Shown: positions 17,032 through 25,982, counted from the stretch's first letter. The stretch is 64,000 nt of DNA from Actinotalea endophytica (GCF_025717005.1 NZ_JAOVZU010000003.1:1-64000); one strand, 5' to 3'. Translations and numbers: made by a program. The notes: generated by a model not told the origin, from the sequence alone.

Positions 17032-17447
17032 GCTGCGTCCGTGCCCGGATCGACCCGGCGCCGCTGGACGTCGCCGAGCACGTGGCGGCGGTCTCGCATC
17101 CCGCTGCCGGTGCCGTCGCGACCTTCGTCGGTCAGGTCCGTGACCACGACCCGGCCGTCGACGGTGAGGTGGTGGCGCTGGAGTACTCGGCTCACCCCGA
17201 CGCCGAGGCGGTCCTGACCCGGATCGCGACCGAGTCCGCCCGCGACGGCGTGCTGGGGATCGCGGTCAGCCACCGGGTCGGGCGCCTCGCGGTCGGCGAG
17301 CTCGCGGTGGTCGCCGCCGTGGCGACCGCGCACCGGCAGCTCGCGTTCGAGGTCTGCGCGGACCTCGTCGAGCGCCTCAAGGCCGAGCTGCCCGCGTGGA
17401 AGCGCGAGGTGCTGGTCGACGGTCGTGCCGTGTGGGTGGGCCTGTGA
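17028..17447 (+). CDS. moaE: Molybdopterin synthase large subunit MoaE
   Basis: MoaE, with the thiocarboxylated C-terminus of MoaD, puts the dithiolene sulfurs into precursor Z. The 139-residue protein shows TFVGQVRDHD near the N-terminus, LEYSAHPDAE, ISHRVGRL-like AVSHRVGRLAVGE, and the catalytic-lysine region LKAELPAWKREVL. The likely start is a TTG that overlaps the mog stop (TTGA) with GGAGGTGA just upstream. The next gene, moaA, also overlaps by four bases. Confidence 0.95.
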   Translation: MSCVRARIDPAPLDVAEHVAAVSHPAAGAVATFVGQVRDHDPAVDGEVVALEYSAHPDAEAVLTRIATESARDGVLGIAVSHRVGRLAVGELAVVAAVATAHRQLAFEVCADLVERLKAELPAWKREVLVDGRAVWVGL

Positions 17448-18439
17448 GCGCCCTCGTCGACGGCTTCGGGCGGGCGCACCGCGACCTGCGGATCTCGCTC
17501 ACCGACCGCTGCTCGCTGCGCTGCACCTACTGCATGCCCGAGCAGGGGCTGCCCTGGCTCCCCCGCCCGAGCATGCTCAGCACCGACGAGCTGGTCCGGG
17601 TCGCCGCCGTCCTGGTCGGCATGGGGGTCTCGGAGATCCGGCTGACCGGCGGCGAGCCGCTGCTCCGCGCCGACGTGGTGGACGTCGTCGCGCGGCTCGC
17701 GGCGCTCGAGGGTCCGCACGGGCGCCCCGAGCTCTCGATGACCACGAACGGCCTGCGCCTCGCGGAGCTGGCCGCTCCCTTGCGCGCGGCCGGGCTGAGC
17801 CGGGTGAACGTCAGCCTCGACACGCTCGACCCGGACCGGTTCGCACGGCTCACCCGACGCGACCGCCTGCCCGACGTGCTGACCGGGCTGGCCGCCGCCA
17901 CCGAGGCCGGCTTCGCACCGGTCAAGGTCAACGCGGTCGTGATGCGCGAGGTCAACGACGACGAGGTCGTCGACCTGGTGCGGTTCGCACTGCGGCACGG
18001 GTACCAGATGCGGTTCATCGAGCAGATGCCACTGGACCCCGACCACCGGTGGGACGGTGCCGCGATGGTGACCCAGGCGGAGATCCTCGGGCGCCTGCGG
18101 TCGGCCTTCCGGCTCACGCCGCTCGACGGCCGCGGCGCCGCCCCCGCGCGGCTGTGGCAGGTCGACGACGGGCCCGGGACCGTCGGGGTCATCGCCTCGG
18201 TGACCGCGCCGTTCTGCGCGGCCTGCGACCGGCTCCGGCTCACCGCCGACGGACAGCTGCGCTCCTGCCTGTTCGCGCGCACCGAGACCGACCTGCGCTC
18301 GGCGGTCCGGGCGGGGGCCGACGACGACGCCATCGCCGGGGCGGTGGCCGCCTGCCTGGCCGGCAAGCGGGCCGGCCACGGGATCGGCGAGCCCGGGTTC
18401 GTCCAGCCGGAGCGCCCGATGAGCGCGATCGGCGGCTGA
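17444..18439 (+). CDS. moaA: GTP 3',8-cyclase MoaA
   Basis: MoaA is a radical SAM enzyme that starts molybdopterin synthesis from GTP. The 331-residue protein has CTYCMPEQG within the N-terminal CxxxCxxC cluster site, LTGGEPLLR, and the C-terminal second cluster FCAACDRLRLTADGQLRSC (CxxC with the third Cys 14 residues later). It ends in Gly-Gly, which GTP cyclisation needs. The GTG start at 17444 overlaps the moaE stop. Its own stop codon abuts that of the convergent moaD, forming TGATCA. Confidence 0.97.
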   Translation: MSALVDGFGRAHRDLRISLTDRCSLRCTYCMPEQGLPWLPRPSMLSTDELVRVAAVLVGMGVSEIRLTGGEPLLRADVVDVVARLAALEGPHGRPELSMTTNGLRLAELAAPLRAAGLSRVNVSLDTLDPDRFARLTRRDRLPDVLTGLAAATEAGFAPVKVNAVVMREVNDDEVVDLVRFALRHGYQMRFIEQMPLDPDHRWDGAAMVTQAEILGRLRSAFRLTPLDGRGAAPARLWQVDDGPGTVGVIASVTAPFCAACDRLRLTADGQLRSCLFARTETDLRSAVRAGADDDAIAGAVAACLAGKRAGHGIGEPGFVQPERPMSAIGG

Positions 18440-18679
18440 TCAGCCCCCCGCGAAGGGCGGCAGCACGTCGACCACGGCGGCGGGCGCGACCGGGTCGTCG
18501 GCCGCGTCGAGGCGGCGGCCGTCGGCGAGCAGGGCGCACCGGTCGAGCACCCGCGCCAGCCCGCCACCGTGCCGGGCGACGAGCTCGGCGACCAGGAGGT
18601 CCCGCGTCGCGGCCTCGACCGTCTCCTCGGCGACGCCCGCCGCCTCCTGGGCGGCCGCGAAGTAGCGCACCCGGGTCAC
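18440..18679 (-). CDS. moaD: Molybdopterin synthase small subunit MoaD
   Basis: This 79-residue ubiquitin-like protein starts VTRVRYFAAAQEAAG and ends in the conserved Gly-Gly that is adenylated and then thiocarboxylated by the MoeZ/R protein encoded upstream. Its GTG start overlaps the moaC stop by four bases. The stop codon is adjacent to that of moaA on the other strand, so no intergenic terminator separates the two convergent operons. Confidence 0.95.
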   Translation of the reverse strand: MTRVRYFAAAQEAAGVAEETVEAATRDLLVAELVARHGGGLARVLDRCALLADGRRLDAADDPVAPAAVVDVLPPFAGG

Positions 18680-19155
18680 GGCTCACGCCGCCAGTCGCCC
18701 GAGCGGCCACCGGACTTCGACTCGAGCCGCACGTGCTCGATCCGTGCGTCCCGGTCCAGCCCCTTGACCATGTCGACGACCGCCAGGGCCGCGACCGCGA
18801 CCGCGGTCAGGGCCTCCATCTCGACGCCGGTCCGGTCCGCGGTGCGCACGGTCGACCGGATCTGCACCCCGCTGTCCGTGACCTCCAGGTCCACCACCGC
18901 GCCGTGCACGCCGATCACGTGGGCCAGCGGCAGCAGGTCCGGGACACGCTTCGCGGCCGCGATCCCCGCCACCCGGGCGACCGCGAGCACGTCACCCTTC
19001 GGCACGTCACCCGCCCGGAGCGCCGCGACCACGTGCGGTGCACAGACCACGACCCCGCTCGCGGACGCCTCCCGCACGCTCGGCTGCTTGCCCGTGACAT
19101 CCACCATCCGGGCCTGCCCGGCGGAGTCCAGGTGGCCGAAGGGCTGCTCGCTCAT
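18676..19155 (-). CDS. moaC: Cyclic pyranopterin monophosphate synthase MoaC
   Basis: MoaC rearranges the MoaA product to precursor Z. The 159-residue protein has KGDVLAVARVAGIAAAKRVPDLLPLAH (about residues 42-68) and GVEMEALTAVAVAALAVVDMVK (about 112-133), the two active-site segments. The usual DMCKA is DMVKG here, and the IPLCH-type block is LPLAH; both keep the catalytic lysine and histidine. The ATG at 19155 overlaps the moeA stop by four bases. Confidence 0.96.
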   Translation of the reverse strand: MSEQPFGHLDSAGQARMVDVTGKQPSVREASASGVVVCAPHVVAALRAGDVPKGDVLAVARVAGIAAAKRVPDLLPLAHVIGVHGAVVDLEVTDSGVQIRSTVRTADRTGVEMEALTAVAVAALAVVDMVKGLDRDARIEHVRLESKSGGRSGDWRREP

Positions 19156-20363
19156 CCGTCGGTCCTCATCACCGGGACAGTCTGCCCCGCACGCACCTCG
19201 GCCACGTCCGCCGGCACCACCGCGAGCCCGTCGGCGCGCGCGAGCCCGGCCACCAGGTGCGAGGCCGAACCACCGGCCGAGGCGCGGCGAGCCGTCGTGC
19301 GACCGGCCTCCGTGCCGAGCGCCACCGGCATGTACTGGGCCCGGCCGGGCGGCGTCCGCCAACCGTCGAGCACCACCGCCGGTTCGGTCGGCCGGTCGCG
19401 GTCGGTCAGGCCGCGCAGTCGGCGGACCACGGGGCGCACCAGCACCTCGACGCCGACGAAGGCGCTGACCGGGTTGCCGGGCAGGCAGAGCACGGGCGTC
19501 CCGCCCGGCAGCCGCCCGGCGCCCTGCGGCTTGCCCGGCTGCATCGCGACCTCGACGAACTCCACCCCCGGTGCGAGCGCCAGCTTCACCACGTCGTGGT
19601 CGCCGACGCTCGCCCCGCCGGTCGTGACCACCAGGTCCACCTCGCCGTCGAGCCGGTCCAGCACCGCGCGCAGGGCCTCGACGTCGTCCGGGACGACGGC
19701 GACGTGCGGCACGTCCGCTCCCGCGGAGCGCAGCTGCGCGGCGAGCAGCACCGAGTTCGAGTCGTGGATCTGCCCGCGGCGCAACGGCTCGCCCGGCGGC
19801 ACGAGCTCCGCGCCGGTCGACACCACGGCCAGGCGGGGCCGCCGATGCGCCCGGAGCGTGCCGACGCCGGCTGCGACCGCCGCGGCCAGGTGCCGCGCGC
19901 CGAGCTCGAGGCCGCGCTCGAGGACCATGTCACCGGCCGCGACGTCGTCGCCGCGGTGCCGGACGAAGTCTCCGGCCACGGCGGCGTGCCGGATCCCCAC
20001 GACCGGCGCACCGCGGTCGGTGTCCTCCTGGCGCACCACGCTGTCCGCGCCGGGCGGCAACGGCGCGCCGGTCATGATGCGCACGGCGGTCCCGGGGTCG
20101 ACCACCGGCGTCCGCGCACTCCCCGCGGCGACCTCGGCGACGACCCGCAGCGACACCGGTGCCGCGGCACTCGCCGCCGCCAGGTCGGCGCTGCGCACCG
20201 CGTAGCCGTCCATCGAGCTCGAGTCCCACGCAGGCCGCGGCTCCCCCGCCGTCACGTCCGCGGCGAGCACGAGCCCGGCGGCGTCCGAGACGGGCACGTC
20301 GACCACCGGCGTGCCCGCGACGAGAGAGAGCACGACGGCGCGGTGGTCGGTGACGGAACGCAC
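19152..20363 (-). CDS. moeA: Molybdopterin molybdenumtransferase MoeA
   Basis: MoeA inserts molybdate into adenylated molybdopterin. The 403-residue protein has the N-terminal SSMDGYAVRSADL block, MTGAPLPPGADSVV, VSTGAELVPPG, and the MoCF signature TTGGASVGDHD, then CLPGNPVSAFV. The C-terminal beta-barrel domain IV follows. It begins with GTG at 20363 and lies between moeZ/R and moaC in the minus-strand operon. Confidence 0.96.
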   Translation of the reverse strand: MRSVTDHRAVVLSLVAGTPVVDVPVSDAAGLVLAADVTAGEPRPAWDSSSMDGYAVRSADLAAASAAAPVSLRVVAEVAAGSARTPVVDPGTAVRIMTGAPLPPGADSVVRQEDTDRGAPVVGIRHAAVAGDFVRHRGDDVAAGDMVLERGLELGARHLAAAVAAGVGTLRAHRRPRLAVVSTGAELVPPGEPLRRGQIHDSNSVLLAAQLRSAGADVPHVAVVPDDVEALRAVLDRLDGEVDLVVTTGGASVGDHDVVKLALAPGVEFVEVAMQPGKPQGAGRLPGGTPVLCLPGNPVSAFVGVEVLVRPVVRRLRGLTDRDRPTEPAVVLDGWRTPPGRAQYMPVALGTEAGRTTARRASAGGSASHLVAGLARADGLAVVPADVAEVRAGQTVPVMRTDG

Positions 20364-20409
20364 TCAGACCCCCACCCGTCGCACGGCTCGGCTCACGCGT
20401 CTCCTTCGC

Positions 20410-21597
20410 TCAGTACCGCGGAACGGATGGGTCGACCTCGGTGCTCCAGGCGTCGATGCCACCGACCAGGTGCGACGCGTCCCAACCGGCCGCGGCGAGC
20501 GCGAGGCCCGCCTGGCGCGACCGCACACCGAGATGGCAGAAGACCACGACCGGGAGGTCGGTCGGGATCGCACCTCGCCCACGTGGGTCGAGGACGTCGC
20601 GCAGCGGCACCGCGATCGCTCCCTCGATGGACGCCGTGGCTCGCTCGTACGGCTCACGCACGTCGACGAGCGTCACCGACCCGGCGGCGAGCAGATCGGC
20701 CAGCTCGCGCGGCCGGACCTCGCCCAGCGACGCCGTGGGACCCACCCGCGTGGGGCGCGCCGGGTCCGCGCCACCCGCAGAGCCACCGGGCGGCCCCATG
20801 CCGGCCCACGGCGCGACCGGCACCTGCGTGGTGCGTCCGCTCAGCGCATCGACCACGAGCACCCTGCCGTACAGCGGCGTCGGGATCCCGGTGACGAGCT
20901 TCACGACCTCGACCGCCATCAGTGAGCCGACCTGCCCGCACAGGGCGCCGAGCACACCGGCCTCCGCGCACGACGGCACGTCGCCGGCCGGGGGCGGCTC
21001 GGGGAACACGTCGCGCAGCTGGACCGGCGGCACCCCGTCGGGTGGCCGGCCCCAGAAGTCCGAGACCTGGGCGTCGAACCGCAGCACGGTGCCCCAGACC
21101 TCGGGCACCCCGGCCCGAACGCACGCGTCGTTCACCAGGTAGCGGCTGACGAACCCGTCCGTCGCGTCGACCACCAGGTCGTAGTCCGCGAACAGGTCGG
21201 ACGGGTCGTCGACCAGGCGCACCGGGTGGACGTCGATGCCGATCCCGGGGTCCAGCGCGGCGATCCGCTGCGCCGCGACCTCGGCCTTCGGCCGGCCCAC
21301 GTCGGCCGTCGTGAACAGGACCTGTCGCTGGAGGTTGGACAGCTCGACCTCGTCCCCGTCGACGACGCCCAGCCGGCCCACACCGGCCGCGGCGAGGTAC
21401 TGCAGCACCGGCGCGCCGAGGCCACCCGCACCCACGACGCAGACCCGCGCCGCGCGCAGTCGCCGCTGCCCGATCTCGCCGAGCTCCGGCATCAGCAGGT
21501 GCCGCGACCAGCGCCGCACCTGCTCACCGTCGAGCGGCGGTCCCGGCTCGACGAGCGCAGGCAGGCGCACGGCACCGGTCCCCGCCGCTTCGGTCAT
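20410..21597 (-). CDS. moeZ: MoaD adenylyltransferase with rhodanese domain, MoeZ/MoeB type
   Basis: This 395-residue protein joins an E1-like ThiF domain to a C-terminal rhodanese domain. The ThiF part has VVGAGGLGAPVLQYL and VDATDGFVSRYLVN. The rhodanese part ends with the active loop FCHLGVRSRQAG, whose cysteine carries the persulfide. It adenylates the C-terminus of MoaD (and probably CysO or ThiS-like partners) and supplies sulfur. The ATG at 21597 follows TAGCCT by 7 bases, giving a leaderless message; the frame stays open upstream but no family protein extends there. It is divergent from modA. Confidence 0.95.
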   Translation of the reverse strand: MTEAAGTGAVRLPALVEPGPPLDGEQVRRWSRHLLMPELGEIGQRRLRAARVCVVGAGGLGAPVLQYLAAAGVGRLGVVDGDEVELSNLQRQVLFTTADVGRPKAEVAAQRIAALDPGIGIDVHPVRLVDDPSDLFADYDLVVDATDGFVSRYLVNDACVRAGVPEVWGTVLRFDAQVSDFWGRPPDGVPPVQLRDVFPEPPPAGDVPSCAEAGVLGALCGQVGSLMAVEVVKLVTGIPTPLYGRVLVVDALSGRTTQVPVAPWAGMGPPGGSAGGADPARPTRVGPTASLGEVRPRELADLLAAGSVTLVDVREPYERATASIEGAIAVPLRDVLDPRGRGAIPTDLPVVVFCHLGVRSRQAGLALAAAGWDASHLVGGIDAWSTEVDPSVPRY

Positions 21598-21604
21598 GCG
21601 TCCG

Positions 21605-21610
21605 AGGCTA
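21605..21610 (-). promoter_or_regulatory. -10 hexamer for leaderless moeZ transcript
   Basis: On the minus strand TAGCCT is 7 bases from the ATG at 21597. It lies within the 102-base divergent region shared with modA. Confidence 0.5.
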
Positions 21611-21686
21611 GCCCGGTCGGGCCCGCGGGCGAACGGCCGGCCGCCACCCGCTGGGCCGCACCGTTGGGATCGGCGGGTGCAGACCG

Positions 21687-21692
21687 TAGTCT
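21687..21692 (+). promoter_or_regulatory. -10 hexamer for leaderless modA transcript
   Basis: TAGTCT ends 7 bases before the GTG of modA, so molybdate transport genes and cofactor genes are driven from back-to-back promoters. Confidence 0.5.
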
Positions 21693-21699
21693 CGGCCCC

Positions 21700-22446
21700 G
21701 TGACGCGCCGCTCGACGATCCCCGCGGCGCTGGGCCTCGCGGCGATCGCGGCCCTCGCGGCGTGCAGCCCGGCCGGGCCGAACGACACCGTCACGGTGCT
21801 CGCCGCCGCCTCGCTCACCGACGTCTTCACCGAGCTCGCCGAGGACTTCGAGGCCGGTCATCCGGGCGTCGACGTGCAGCTCAGCCTCGCCGGCAGCTCG
21901 ACCCTCGCCGCCCAGGTCGTCGCCGGAGCACCCGCGGACGTGCTCGCCACGGCCAGCGCCGCCACCATGCAGACCGTGCTCGACGCCGACGCGGCCACGG
22001 CGTCCACCGTGTTCGCCCGCAACACGCTGATGATCGCGGTGCCACCGGGCAACCCCGGCCACGTCCGGGGCCCGGCCGACCTCGCCGACCCCGGCCTCTC
22101 GATCGCCCTGTGCGCACCCGAGGTGCCCTGCGGTGCCGCGGCACTCGACACGTTCGAGGCGATCGGCGTCGACCCCGCGCCGGACACCCTCGAGCCGGAC
22201 GTCCGGGCGGTCCTGACCAAGGTCGAGCTCGGCGAGGTGGACGCCGGCGTCGTCTACCGCACCGACGTCCGGGCGGCCGGTGACCGGGTGGAGGGCGTCG
22301 CGCTCCCGGGTGCCGTGTCGACCGACTACGACCTCGCGGTGCTGACCGAGGCGCCGCACCCCGAGCTCGGCGCGCAGTTCGTCGCGCTCGTCCTGTCCCC
22401 CACCGGCGCCGACGCGCTCGCCCGCGCCGGCTTCCTGGCGCCGTGA
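21700..22446 (+). CDS. modA: Molybdate ABC transporter substrate-binding lipoprotein ModA
   Basis: This 248-residue protein has a lipoprotein signal with lipobox LAAC (Cys22) and then VTVLAAASLTDVFTELAEDFE, the ModA start with its oxyanion-binding serines (AAASL, and SLAGSSTLAAQV). Also visible are a GAPADVLATAS segment and a GVVYRTD segment near the C-terminus. It captures molybdate or tungstate outside the membrane. It overlaps modB by four bases, and the gene order modA-modB-modC is complete. Confidence 0.96.
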   Translation: MTRRSTIPAALGLAAIAALAACSPAGPNDTVTVLAAASLTDVFTELAEDFEAGHPGVDVQLSLAGSSTLAAQVVAGAPADVLATASAATMQTVLDADAATASTVFARNTLMIAVPPGNPGHVRGPADLADPGLSIALCAPEVPCGAAALDTFEAIGVDPAPDTLEPDVRAVLTKVELGEVDAGVVYRTDVRAAGDRVEGVALPGAVSTDYDLAVLTEAPHPELGAQFVALVLSPTGADALARAGFLAP

Positions 22447-23234
22447 CCCGCCGACCGCGCCGTCGCGCCCCGGTCGGCCTGGTGGTCCCGGCCCTGGTCG
22501 GTGCCGCGTTCCTCGTCCTGCCGCTGGTCGCGCTCCTGGTCCGGGCGCCATGGGGCTCGATGGGTGCGCTGCTGACCGACCCGGCCGCGCTCGACGCGCT
22601 GCGCCTGTCGTTGGTCTCGGCCGGCGCCGCCACGGCCATCAGCCTCGTCCTGGGCGTCCCGCTCGCCTGGGTGCTCGCCCGCTCGGGGCTGCCCGGGATG
22701 CGCGCCCTGCGGGCGGCTGTGACGGTGCCGCTCGTGCTGCCACCGGTCGTCGGCGGGGTCGCACTGCTCCTCCTGCTCGGCCGGCGCGGGCTGGTCGGCC
22801 AGCACCTCGAGGCGCTCGGCATCCAGGTGCCGTTCACCACCGCCGCCGTGGTGCTCGCCGAGGCGTTCGTCGCCATGCCGTTCCTCGTGGTCTCCGTCGA
22901 CGGTGCCCTGCGTGCGGCCGACCGGCGGGCCGAGGAGCTCGCGGCGACCCTCGGCGCGGGCCCGTTCCTGGTCGCGCGGCGCATCACGCTGCCCACGATC
23001 GCTCCCGCCGTCGCCGCGGGCGCCGCTCTGGCCTTCGCCCGGGCGCTCGGCGAGTTCGGTGCCACGATCACGTTCGCGGGCAGCTTCCCGGGCACGACCC
23101 GGACCATGCCGCTGGCGATCTACCTCGCGATGCAGCAGGACCCGGCGACCGCCGTCGCACTCTCGGTGGTGCTGCTCGCGGTCTCGGTGGCCGTGCTCGG
23201 GCTCCTTCGCGACCCCTGGCTGGTGCGCCCATGA
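22443..23234 (+). CDS. modB: Molybdate ABC transporter permease ModB
   Basis: This 263-residue membrane protein has five or six helices and the EAA coupling loop EELAATLGAGPFLVARRITLP (about residues 160-180) that contacts ModC. A FARALGEFGATITFAGSFPGTTRTMPLAIY segment follows, characteristic of molybdate and sulfate permeases. It is translationally coupled to modA and modC through overlapping stops and starts. Confidence 0.96.
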   Translation: MTRRPRRRAPVGLVVPALVGAAFLVLPLVALLVRAPWGSMGALLTDPAALDALRLSLVSAGAATAISLVLGVPLAWVLARSGLPGMRALRAAVTVPLVLPPVVGGVALLLLLGRRGLVGQHLEALGIQVPFTTAAVVLAEAFVAMPFLVVSVDGALRAADRRAEELAATLGAGPFLVARRITLPTIAPAVAAGAALAFARALGEFGATITFAGSFPGTTRTMPLAIYLAMQQDPATAVALSVVLLAVSVAVLGLLRDPWLVRP

Positions 23235-24283
23235 CGCTCGACGCCGACCTCCACGTGACCCGGGGCGAGTTCCGGCTCGCCGTCGCGGTGCACGCCGCTC
23301 CGGGCGAGACGCTCGCCGTGGTGGGCCCGAACGGCGCCGGCAAGACGACGCTGCTGCGCACCCTCGCGGGGCTGGAGCCCCTCGACTCCGGGCACGTCGT
23401 GGTGGACGGTGTCGCGTGGGACCGTCCGGCCACCGGGGTCCTGCTGCCCCCCGAGCGGCGTTCGGTCGGGCTGGTGGTCTCCGACCACGTGCTCTTCCCG
23501 CGCATGTCGGCGCTCGAGAACGTCGCGTTCGGGCTGCGCGCGCGGGGGACGTCCCGGGCGGAGGCACGTCGGCGGGCCGCGGAGTGGCTCGAGCGGCTCG
23601 GGCTGGCCGGCCACGCCGACCGCAGCCCGGCCGGGCTCTCCGGTGGCCAGTCCCAGCGGGTCGCCCTCGCGCGGGCGCTGATCACCGAGCCCGCGGTGCT
23701 GCTGCTCGACGAGCCGCTCGCGGCCCTCGACGCCGCGACGCGCCTCGAGATCCGGCAGGTGCTCGCCGAGCACCTGGCCGACTGGTCGGGCGTGTGCCTG
23801 GTGGTCACGCACGACCCGGTCGATGCGACCGTGCTGGCCGACCGGATCCTGGTGCTCGAGGACGGGACGGTCGCCCAGGACGGCCCCGCGGCCGTGCTCG
23901 CCCGCGCCCCGCGCACGTCGTGGGCTGCGACGCTGCTCGGGCTGAACGTCTACCCGGGCGAGGCCGACGGCGCAGTCGCGACCCTCGACGGCGGGGGGCT
24001 GCTGCGTCCGGCGGTCTGCCCGGTCGGGCGGGTGGTCGTCACGGTGCCACCCCAGGCCGTCGCACTGCACCGGGAGCATCCGGAGGGGTCGCCACGCAAC
24101 GTGTGGCGCGCCCAGGTCGCCGAGCTCACCCGGCTCGGGCCCGTGGTCCGCGTCCGGCTCACCGGACCGCCGGACGCACTGGCCGACCTCACGCCGGGCG
24201 CCGTCGCCGAGCTGGGTCTCGCGCCCGGCTCGCAGGTGTGGGCCTCGGTGAAGGCCAACGAGGTGCACGCCGAGCCGGGCTGA
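23231..24283 (+). CDS. modC: Molybdate ABC transporter ATP-binding protein ModC
   Basis: This 350-residue ATPase has Walker A GPNGAGKTT, signature LSGGQSQRV, Walker B LLLDEPLAALD and the switch histidine in VVTHD. The last 100 residues form a TOBE/molybdate-binding domain (NVWRAQVAELTRLGPVVRVRL) that may sense intracellular molybdate. The ATG overlaps the modB stop. Confidence 0.96.
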   Translation: MTLDADLHVTRGEFRLAVAVHAAPGETLAVVGPNGAGKTTLLRTLAGLEPLDSGHVVVDGVAWDRPATGVLLPPERRSVGLVVSDHVLFPRMSALENVAFGLRARGTSRAEARRRAAEWLERLGLAGHADRSPAGLSGGQSQRVALARALITEPAVLLLDEPLAALDAATRLEIRQVLAEHLADWSGVCLVVTHDPVDATVLADRILVLEDGTVAQDGPAAVLARAPRTSWAATLLGLNVYPGEADGAVATLDGGGLLRPAVCPVGRVVVTVPPQAVALHREHPEGSPRNVWRAQVAELTRLGPVVRVRLTGPPDALADLTPGAVAELGLAPGSQVWASVKANEVHAEPG

Positions 24284-24340
24284 CCTCCGGCCGCCGTTCC
24301 CCTACGGTCGACATCGACGGCAGAACAGAGAGGGCGTGGC

Positions 24341-24601
24341 ATGGACCCGCAGACCGGCGGAACGGACCATCACCCGGTCGCTCGCGTCCTGGCCTGGGTG
24401 TTCGGCATCCTCACCGGTGCCGCGACCCTGTTCCTGGGCTACGTCGTGGTCAGGTTCGTCACGGAGTTCTCCGGCTACACCGGCGAGGAGATGTCCATCG
24501 CGCTGACCGCCCTCGGCTTCGTGACGTTCATGACCCTGGTGCTGTGGTTGCTCTTCCTCATCCCATGGAACCTGCAGCGTCCGCCACGCCGACGCCGCTG
24601 A
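24341..24601 (+). CDS. Small membrane protein of unknown function
   Basis: This 86-residue protein has two hydrophobic helices (about residues 14-39 and 49-75) separated by a short loop TEFSGYTGEEMS, and a basic C-terminus (RPPRRRR) that would stay in the cytoplasm. AGAGAGGG upstream is a usable ribosome binding site. It stands alone between modC and the amidohydrolase gene. No family is recognised. Confidence 0.7.
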   Translation: MDPQTGGTDHHPVARVLAWVFGILTGAATLFLGYVVVRFVTEFSGYTGEEMSIALTALGFVTFMTLVLWLLFLIPWNLQRPPRRRR

Positions 24602-24683
24602 CCGTCCGGGTCCCCCGCGCGCTCTGTCGACACGGCCGCAGCCGCGCCCTAGGTTCGGGGCGTCGAGGTGAGGAGAGCCACGC

Positions 24684-25925
24684 ATGTCCGTGCAGCGGAT
24701 CGACGCAGACCTGCTGATCCCGGGCCGAGGCGCGCCGGTGCGCGACGCGACCGTGGTCCTCGACGGGAGCACCATCACCTACGCGGGGCCGCGCGCGTCG
24801 GCACCCGCGACCGAGACCGCACCGACCGTCGTCCGCACCGTCATGCCGGGCCTGTGGGACTGCCACGCGCACCTTCTCGGGATGCTCTCGACCGACTTCA
24901 GCATGCTCGTCCGCGAACCCGACGCGCTGCGCGCCGCACGCGGCGTGCGCCAGGCCGCGGACGCGCTGGGCGCGGGGTTCACCAGCATCCGCGAGGTCGG
25001 CGGCTACGGCGTCTACCTCGCGCGGGCGATCGACGAGGGCACGATCCCCGGGCCGACGATCTACGGCGCCGGCGCGATGCTCAGCCAGACCGGCGGCCAC
25101 GGCGACCTGCACGACATGCCGCTGGAGACCGTCACCGAGCTCTCGGCGCACCACGGCCCGCTCCAGCTGTGCGACGGCGTTCCCGAGTGCCTCAAGGCCG
25201 TCCGACTCCAGCTGCGCAAGAACGCCCGGGTGATCAAGGTGCACGCGTCGGGCGGGGTGCTCAGCGACCTGGACCACCCGGTCCACCAGCAGTTCTCCGG
25301 ACCCGAGCTGCGCGCGATCGTCGAGGAGGCGGACCGGGCGGACCGGGTCGTCGCGGCGCACTGTCACGGCAAGCCGGGCATCATGGCCGCGATCGAGGCC
25401 GGCGTGCGGACGATCGAGCACGGCAGCTTCCTGGACGAGGAGTCGGCCGCCGCGATGGTCGAGAACGGCGTGATCCTGGTGGCGACGCGGTCGATCGTGG
25501 CCCGCCTCCTGGCGATGCTCGACCGGCTCCCGGAGTCCACGGCCCGCAAGGCCCGCGAGATCGCGGACGCGCACCTCGAGGCGATGCACCTCGCTCGGGA
25601 GGCCGGCGTCGCGATCGCCGCCGGGACCGACTTCGCGACCGCAGGGCCCGGCACGATGGTTCCCTTCGGCCGGAACGGCGAGGAGCTGGGGCACCTCGTC
25701 GCGGCCGGGTACAGCCCGCTCGAGGCGATCGAGGCAGCGACCGCCGCGGCGCCTGCGACCCTGGGGCCCCAGGCACCGCGCTCCGGTCTGCTCGCCGAGG
25801 GCTTCGACGCGGACGTCATCGCGCTCGACGTCGACCCGCTGACCGACGTCTCGCTGCTCGCCGGGCCCACGCACGTCACCCACGTCTGGAAGGGCGGCCG
25901 GGTCGCCAAGGCGCCGGTCGGCTGA
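24684..25925 (+). CDS. Metal-dependent amidohydrolase
   Basis: This 413-residue protein has the amidohydrolase TIM-barrel landmarks. These are a first metal site GLWDCHAHL, a possible bridging lysine in VIKVHASGG, histidines in VAAHCHGK and TIEHGSF, and the late catalytic aspartate in AAGTDFA. The first 55 and last 50 residues form the composite beta-sandwich. The closest group is the Xaa-Pro dipeptidase / imidazolonepropionase-like branch, so a peptide or cyclic amide substrate is possible. A GAGGTGAGGAGAG site precedes the ATG, and a hairpin follows the stop. Confidence 0.9.
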   Translation: MSVQRIDADLLIPGRGAPVRDATVVLDGSTITYAGPRASAPATETAPTVVRTVMPGLWDCHAHLLGMLSTDFSMLVREPDALRAARGVRQAADALGAGFTSIREVGGYGVYLARAIDEGTIPGPTIYGAGAMLSQTGGHGDLHDMPLETVTELSAHHGPLQLCDGVPECLKAVRLQLRKNARVIKVHASGGVLSDLDHPVHQQFSGPELRAIVEEADRADRVVAAHCHGKPGIMAAIEAGVRTIEHGSFLDEESAAAMVENGVILVATRSIVARLLAMLDRLPESTARKAREIADAHLEAMHLAREAGVAIAAGTDFATAGPGTMVPFGRNGEELGHLVAAGYSPLEAIEAATAAAPATLGPQAPRSGLLAEGFDADVIALDVDPLTDVSLLAGPTHVTHVWKGGRVAKAPVG

Positions 25926-25945
25926 CCCGCCTCGCTCCGCGCCGA

Positions 25946-25962
25946 CCGCTCCCGCGGAGCGG
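25946..25962. terminator. Terminator hairpin after the amidohydrolase gene
   Basis: CCGCTCC and GGAGCGG form a perfect 7-bp stem with a 3-base loop, 20 bases past the stop codon. Confidence 0.55.
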
Positions 25963-25967
25963 CCCGC

Positions 25968-25982
25968 TTCATCAACTCTTCA
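25968..25982 (+). promoter_or_regulatory. Candidate response-regulator box (11-base direct repeat)
   Basis: TTCA occurs at 25968-25971 and again at 25979-25982, an 11-base repeat on one face of the helix. OmpR/PhoP-type regulators often bind such TTCA-N7-TTCA repeats. It lies about 90 bases upstream of a small secreted-protein gene that is followed by an OmpR-type regulator. Confidence 0.35.
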
